Source: Mesorhizobium amorphae (GTDB lineage: Bacteria; Pseudomonadota; Alphaproteobacteria; Rhizobiales; Rhizobiaceae). Taken from it: a stretch of 64,000 nt of DNA. Every line of letters begins with the position of its first letter. The stretch's first letter is position 1. This document shows, piece by piece, positions 58,885-64,000 of this stretch. Under the pieces are notes generated by a model. The model had not been told where the DNA came from, made no database searches, and worked only from the letters and a program-made list of their open reading frames with translations. The stretch spans positions 1 through 64,000 of the forward strand of contig NZ_JHQS01000131.1 in NCBI RefSeq assembly GCF_014843845.1, read 5' to 3'. The translations under genes and the position numbers were made by a program.

Positions 58885-60114
58885 CTAGACTTTTCTCGCT
58901 TCCTTCATGTTCGGAAGAAACACCGTCAGCAGGCCGAGGAAGGGCAGGTAGGAGCAGATCTGGTAGACGAAGTCGATGCCCTTCATGTCGGCGACGACGC
59001 CGAGCACGGCGGCAGCGATGCCGCCCATGCCGAAGGCGAAGCCGAAGAAGATGCCGGCAATCATGCCGACCCGGCCCGGTACCAGCTCCTGCGCGAAGAC
59101 GACGATGTTGGAGAAGGCCGATGACAGGATCAAGCCGATCAGCACGGTCAGCACCATCGTCCATTCGAAATTGGCATAGGGCAAAGCCAGCGTGAAGGGC
59201 AGCACGCCAACGATCGAGAACCAGATCATCGCCTTCTGGCCGTAGCGGTCGCCGAACGGGCCGCCGAGCAGGATGCCCAGCGCCGAGGCGCCTAGGAACA
59301 GGAACAGCATGACCTGCGACATCTGCACCGAAGCACCGAATTTATGGATGGCGTAGAAGGTGTAGTAGCTGGAGATCGAGGCGATGTAGGCGTTCTTGGT
59401 CAGCACCAGCAGGGTCAGCACGGCCAGCGCTGCCATCACCTTGCGGCGCGGGAAGGGCGAGACGAAGCTTGCCGCCTTGCGGTTGGCGAGCGTGGCGCGC
59501 AGCCGGCTGTACCAGCCGCCGACCCGCCACAGAACGATGATGCCGATCAGCGAGCCGACGGCGAACCAGGAAATGCTGGTCTGGCCGAAGGGCACGACGA
59601 TGAAAGCGGCGAGCAGCGGCCCCATCGCCTGGCCGAAATTGCCGCCGACCTGGAACAGCGACTGGGCAAGACCGAAGCGACCGCCGGAGGCAAAGCGGGC
59701 GATGCGCGAGGATTCCGGATGGAAGATGGCCGAACCGATGCCGATCAGCGAGGCGCCGATCAGCAGCAGCCAATAGTGGCCGGCATGGGCGAGCACGATC
59801 AGGCCGATCAGCGACGAGGCCATGCCGTAGGGCAGCGAATAGGGCATCGGCCGCTTGTCGGTGATCGCGCCGATCATCGGCTGCAGCAAGGATGCCGTCA
59901 CCTGGAAGGTGAAGGTCAAAAGGCCGATCTGCCAGAAATCGAGGCCGTAATTCTCCTTCAGCAACGGATAGATGGCCGACAGCAGCGATTGCATGATGTC
60001 GTTGATGCAGTGGCAGAAGCTCACCGCAAGGATGACGGTGAAGGCCGTCGATTGCGCCGAAGTGTGGCTGGCCGTCGCAGGTGTGGCGACGGCGGTGGCA
60101 GTCGTATCGGTCAA
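58885..60114 (-). CDS. MFS transporter, fosmidomycin resistance (Fsr) type
   Basis: A 409-residue major facilitator with twelve predicted helices. The N-terminal helix 1 contains AVSFCHCINDIMQSLLSAIY as in Fsr pumps, and loop 2-3 has PMIGAITDKRPMPYSLPYGM. Glycine-rich ends fit an exporter of the drug:H+ antiporter type; the substrate is unknown. The start is probably TTG at 60114 with GGAG seven nt upstream, giving LTDTTATAV; an ATG at 60213 would add a 33-residue hydrophilic extension with no ribosome-binding site. Divergent from an AraC regulator, which probably controls it. Confidence 0.88.
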   Translation of the reverse strand: MTDTTATAVATPATASHTSAQSTAFTVILAVSFCHCINDIMQSLLSAIYPLLKENYGLDFWQIGLLTFTFQVTASLLQPMIGAITDKRPMPYSLPYGMASSLIGLIVLAHAGHYWLLLIGASLIGIGSAIFHPESSRIARFASGGRFGLAQSLFQVGGNFGQAMGPLLAAFIVVPFGQTSISWFAVGSLIGIIVLWRVGGWYSRLRATLANRKAASFVSPFPRRKVMAALAVLTLLVLTKNAYIASISSYYTFYAIHKFGASVQMSQVMLFLFLGASALGILLGGPFGDRYGQKAMIWFSIVGVLPFTLALPYANFEWTMVLTVLIGLILSSAFSNIVVFAQELVPGRVGMIAGIFFGFAFGMGGIAAAVLGVVADMKGIDFVYQICSYLPFLGLLTVFLPNMKEARKV

Positions 60115-60238
60115 GGCATGCTCCGTGGTCTTCCAGCGGGCCGCAGGCGGCCCTTGTAGGTCGGTTGCCTTATAATCCGGTTGATCGGCGACTTCTTTCG
60201 TGGTTTGGTCCAATAGTTTCGCAAGTGGGCCATAGCCG

Positions 60239-61119
60239 ATGCCGCATGGCAGGGAGATATTCAGGGGCGACGCCGCCGAATTGGGGCGCCTGCACCAGAG
60301 CCGCTGGCAGTGGCTGGAGCAGGCCGTCGGGCCGGCGGTGGCGCTGCCGACCGAGTATCCCGACGGCTACCACGTGCCGCAGCATTCCCACAGCCGCAGC
60401 CAGCTCTTGCATGCGCTGGTCGGCGTCGTGCTGGTGACGACCAGGCATGGGCGCTGGATGGTGCCGCCCGACCATGCCATGTGGATCCCGGCCGGCATCG
60501 AGCATTCCGTCGAGATGCTGGGCGATGTCAGCATGCGCTCGGTCTATGTCATGCCTGACGCCATTGCCGGGCTGCCGGATGGACTGCGCGTCGTCGGCAT
60601 CACCGACCTGATGCACAGCCTGATCGTGGAATCGGAAAAGCTGCCGCAAGGTGCTGAGCTGGAAGGGCGCGGCGGGCTGATCATGGGCCTTTTGCTGCAT
60701 GAGATCCCGAACCTGCCGGAACGGCCGCTCGGCCTGCCTTTTCCTTCGGACCCGAAGCTGGCAGCACTGTGCCGGCGTTTTGTCGCGGCACCCTCGCCAC
60801 ATGCGACGATCGACGAATGGGCCGACATCGTCGGCATGAGCAGGCGCTCGTTCACCCGTGCCTTCCATCGGCAGACCGGGCTGTCGCTGTCGACATGGCG
60901 CCAGCAGGCTTGCCTGTTCGCGGCGCTGCCGCGGCTGGCCGACGGCGAGCCGATCACCAGGGTGGCGCTCGATCTCGGCTATGACAGCGTGCCGGCCTTC
61001 ATCACCATGTTCAAACGCATGCTGGGCGCCTCGCCGCGCGGCTACATGCGCGGCGCGCGCGATGCCGGCGAAGGTATGCGGCGGCTAAGCGGTCCCGCCA
61101 GGCCGGAGAGTGCGACGGT

Positions 61120-61123
<4 letters not shown>
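60239..61123 (+). CDS. AraC family transcriptional regulator
   Basis: A 294-residue regulator. The N-terminal half is a cupin-like sensor (HVPQHSHSRSQLLHALVGVV; WMVPPDHAMWIPAGIEHSVE). The C-terminal half has two helix-turn-helix units (TIDEWADIVGMSRRSFTRAF and ITRVALDLGYDSVPAFITMF). Divergent from the Fsr-type pump with overlapping 5' regions, so control of the pump is likely. It ends with a 4-nt convergent overlap with prs. No signal or membrane segment. Confidence 0.92.
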
Positions 61124-62055
<932 letters not shown>

Positions 62056-62211
62056 GCACCGTTCCTGGCGAAGGATGGAGAGACCCGACAGACTCTCATG
62101 AGCCTCTTAAGCGGGCTTTTAGCGGCCCGTGCCGGTATTGCAAGTCTCGTGATCGGGAATCCGCCGGCTAATCTCAAGAAAGACCTGCCCCCGAGGAAAG
62201 CCTGCAACAGC

Positions 62212-62838
62212 TCACCCGGCTTGCCCGCCGAGCCACGCGGCAAACTGGTCGATCGTCTGGTCGGCGATCCCCTGCATGGTCGCCGGAGCCACCGCTGTCC
62301 AGCCTTCGCCACCCTTGACCGAGGGCGCCTTCTGCTGGCCGTTGATGCGATGCAGCCGGTTGCCGGCGGGATCATAGACGTCCCAGACATAGATGACGGT
62401 GGTGTCGCTGCCTTCCGACATTGTCGAGAAATAGCCCTTCAGCACATGCGTGGCGGTCTGGTCGGTGCTGCCGGCGAGCGTGATGCCGCGCTGCCTGGCG
62501 CGTGCCTGAAGCTCCGCCGTCAGCGGCGTCGCGGCCTCGACGGAGGCGCCGACGATCGGTGCGACCTGTAGCCGCGTCTTCGACAGGGCGGCGCTCTGGG
62601 CCGGCGAGACAGGCGTGGATCCAGCCGGAGCAGCCGGAGTTGACGAAGGTGGTGCCGGGGCAGGGGCGGCGGCCGTGGTGCTGCCCGATGTGGCCGGCCC
62701 CGATGTGCCTGGCAGCGTCTGCGCCGATGTCGTCGGCGGGGTGATGGCCGAGGGTTCGAGCACGTCCTTGGCATTGGTGCAGGCAGACAGCGCCAACGCC
62801 AAAAGCAATGACACGGTCGTCACATGCGATCGTCTCAT
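62212..62838 (-). CDS. Predicted lipoprotein with Pro/Ala linker
   Basis: A 208-residue lipoprotein. The signal and lipobox are in TVSLLLALALSACTNAKDVL (LSAC, Cys about residue 19). A long Ala/Pro/Ser/Thr-rich linker (about 25-80, e.g. TSGSTTAAAPAPAPPSSTPA) precedes a compact C-terminal domain (YFSTMSEGSDTTVIYVWDVY). The C-terminal fold is unrecognised. The start at 62838 (MRRSHV) was chosen over an in-frame ATG 18 codons upstream, giving a normal signal peptide. Probably outer-membrane anchored with a flexible spacer. Confidence 0.78.
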   Translation of the reverse strand: MRRSHVTTVSLLLALALSACTNAKDVLEPSAITPPTTSAQTLPGTSGPATSGSTTAAAPAPAPPSSTPAAPAGSTPVSPAQSAALSKTRLQVAPIVGASVEAATPLTAELQARARQRGITLAGSTDQTATHVLKGYFSTMSEGSDTTVIYVWDVYDPAGNRLHRINGQQKAPSVKGGEGWTAVAPATMQGIADQTIDQFAAWLGGQAG

Positions 62839-62899
62839 TTGCCTGACAACTCCTTGGCGACGTTTGCCCTGATGAACGCGCCCCCCTCTCATTATGGAT

Positions 62900-64000
62900 T
62901 CACTGCACGATCAAGTCGAGATCATGGCGGGAGAGCGGCTTCGGCTGGGATTCGGTGGTCAGGTAGGTGCGGCCAAGCGTCATCGCCGTCTCGGTTTCGG
63001 AGTCCATGATGATGATGTGGGAAAACAGCGTCATGTTGGGCGCGATCGGCTCGGGATTGCCCTGGTAGAACATCGGCATGTCCATCCAGGACGGGGTGAA
63101 GCGCGCGCCGACGGAGTAGCCGCAGGCGTTCAACCGGTGCTTGGTCAGATTGTGCGCCTCGAGCGTGCGGGCGTGCGCGTCGAAGACGTCGCCGAAGCTG
63201 TTGCCGGGCGTCATTGCCTTCTCCACCGCCAGAAGTGCCGCATGCGCGGCATCGAACAGCTCCTGATGGCGCTTCGACACCTTGCCGGTCAGCACGGTGC
63301 GCATCATCGGGGCATGGTAGTGGTGGAAGACGCCGGCCCATTCGAGCGTCAGCTGGTCGTTCTTGGTCAGCTTGCGGCGCCCGGACTTGTAGCGGCAGAG
63401 CAGGGCGTCGATACCCGAGCCGATGATGAACTCATTGGCCGGATAATCACCACCGCCGGCAAAGATCGCGCCTTGCATGGCGGCGAGGATCAGCGCCTCG
63501 TCGCCGCCCTGCTTGATCAGCGGCAGGGCCGCATCGAGCGCGTCGTCAGACAGGTTCGCGGCCTTTTCCGCCTTGGCGATTTCGGCCGGGCTCTTGAACA
63601 GGCGCAGCCGGCTGACGATGCCCGAGGCATCGGCGATCTGGCCGAAGGTCTGCAGCTGCTCGTCGAGGCGCCGGCCATTGTAAGCGGTCAGGCCATGGGT
63701 GTCGTATTCGACGCCGATGCGGGCGCCGAGCAGGTCGAGTTCGTTGAGCAGGTTGCGCAGGTCGATCGCCGGATTGGCGCCGTCGCGGTCGGTCCATAGC
63801 ACGATGTTGTCTATGATCGAGGTGTGGCGCGCCTGGCGCAGGTCGGCCGAGCGGGTGAGCAACACCATCGAGCCGTCGGCTTTCACCACCACGCACTGGA
63901 AGAAGCAGAAACCGAACGTGTCGTAGCCGGTGAGCCAGTACATGCTCTCCTGCGCGAACAGCAGCACGGCGTCGAGCTTCTTCTCGGCGAGCTCGATCAT
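62900..64000 (-). CDS. M24 family metallopeptidase, ectoine hydrolase-like (5' end outside window)
   Basis: 366 residues are visible; the 5' end lies beyond the window edge. The N-terminal creatinase-like domain includes FAQESMYWLTGYDTFGFCFF, and the pita-bread domain shows HYHAPMMRTVLTGK and ends in a typical segment with GRTYLTTESQPKPLSRHDLD. The usual M24 HG(I/L)G metal region is replaced by a NACGYSVGARFTPSWMD stretch, as I recall from DoeA-type ectoine hydrolases, so an amidohydrolase rather than a prolidase is likely. The other doe or eut genes would be expected outside the window. Confidence 0.82.
   Translation of the reverse strand: MIELAEKKLDAVLLFAQESMYWLTGYDTFGFCFFQCVVVKADGSMVLLTRSADLRQARHTSIIDNIVLWTDRDGANPAIDLRNLLNELDLLGARIGVEYDTHGLTAYNGRRLDEQLQTFGQIADASGIVSRLRLFKSPAEIAKAEKAANLSDDALDAALPLIKQGGDEALILAAMQGAIFAGGGDYPANEFIIGSGIDALLCRYKSGRRKLTKNDQLTLEWAGVFHHYHAPMMRTVLTGKVSKRHQELFDAAHAALLAVEKAMTPGNSFGDVFDAHARTLEAHNLTKHRLNACGYSVGARFTPSWMDMPMFYQGNPEPIAPNMTLFSHIIIMDSETETAMTLGRTYLTTESQPKPLSRHDLDLIVQ

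Overview
The window looks like a chromosomal segment of an alphaproteobacterium of the Mesorhizobium type (Hyphomicrobiales, Phyllobacteriaceae-like). The grounds are high GC with strong G/C third positions, the gene families (choXWV choline uptake, separate petA-petB-petC, the rplY-pth-ychF order, an orphan ClpS, DUF1344, DUF1285), and short palindromic intergenic repeats of a kind common in rhizobia. The species assignment is an inference. I see no rRNA, tRNA, CRISPR array, prophage or classical insertion sequence.

Layout. 0.1-6.2 kb: flavoprotein disulfide reductase with a DUF4126 membrane protein, sugar O-acetyltransferase, a GlxA/AraC regulator divergent from an isochorismatase-like hydrolase, and fhs. 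6.5-13.8 kb: a minus-strand operon of five poorly characterised genes (TelA-like coiled coil, unknown protein, AAA+ ATPase, DUF6638, DUF2333). A compact 529-bp unit sits between the ATPase and DUF6638 genes; it is a DUF559 nuclease gene bounded by 54-bp inverted repeats. 14-19.8 kb: cytochrome c, tdk, choX-choW-choV, and a persulfide dioxygenase-rhodanese fusion. 19.8-25.9 kb: a SARP/TolB/TPR regulator divergent from a cysteine synthase, PLP decarboxylase and alpha/beta hydrolase operon, then a YciI protein. 26-30 kb: a two-component system divergent from small secreted proteins, then clpS. 30-39.5 kb: the MoxR/DUF58/BatA-DUF4159 membrane operon, divergent from DUF1285-NUDIX-CCA transferase. 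39.5-43.6 kb: DUF1059, DUF1344, hemF, soxR, trmL and a small uncharacterised gene. 43.6-48.7 kb: two ABC half-exporters, a GNAT, DUF6665 and a cupin. 48.9-51.8 kb: petABC (bc1 complex) closed by a clear terminator. 51.9-64 kb: lldD, apt, two MaoC proteins, corA, ychF, pth, rplY, a fosmidomycin-resistance-type MFS pump with an AraC regulator, prs, a lipoprotein, and an M24 peptidase cut by the window edge.

The best candidates for something undescribed are in the 6.5-13.8 kb operon. The DUF559 unit fits the operon so exactly that removing it leaves an 18-nt spacer. Its repeat arm appears to supply the start codon of its own gene and the Shine-Dalgarno sequence of the next host gene. At the distal end, a second diverged copy of the DUF2333 C-terminal coding sequence lies just after the intact gene and looks like a replacement scar. 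Two regulatory sites were also read: a near-consensus SoxR box in a 19-bp promoter spacer that points at a truncated or antisense reading frame, and an 11-bp-period direct repeat upstream of the small secreted protein genes next to an OmpR-type regulator.

Start codons were chosen from Shine-Dalgarno sequences and family lengths. All family names come from reading the translated sequence, without database searches.
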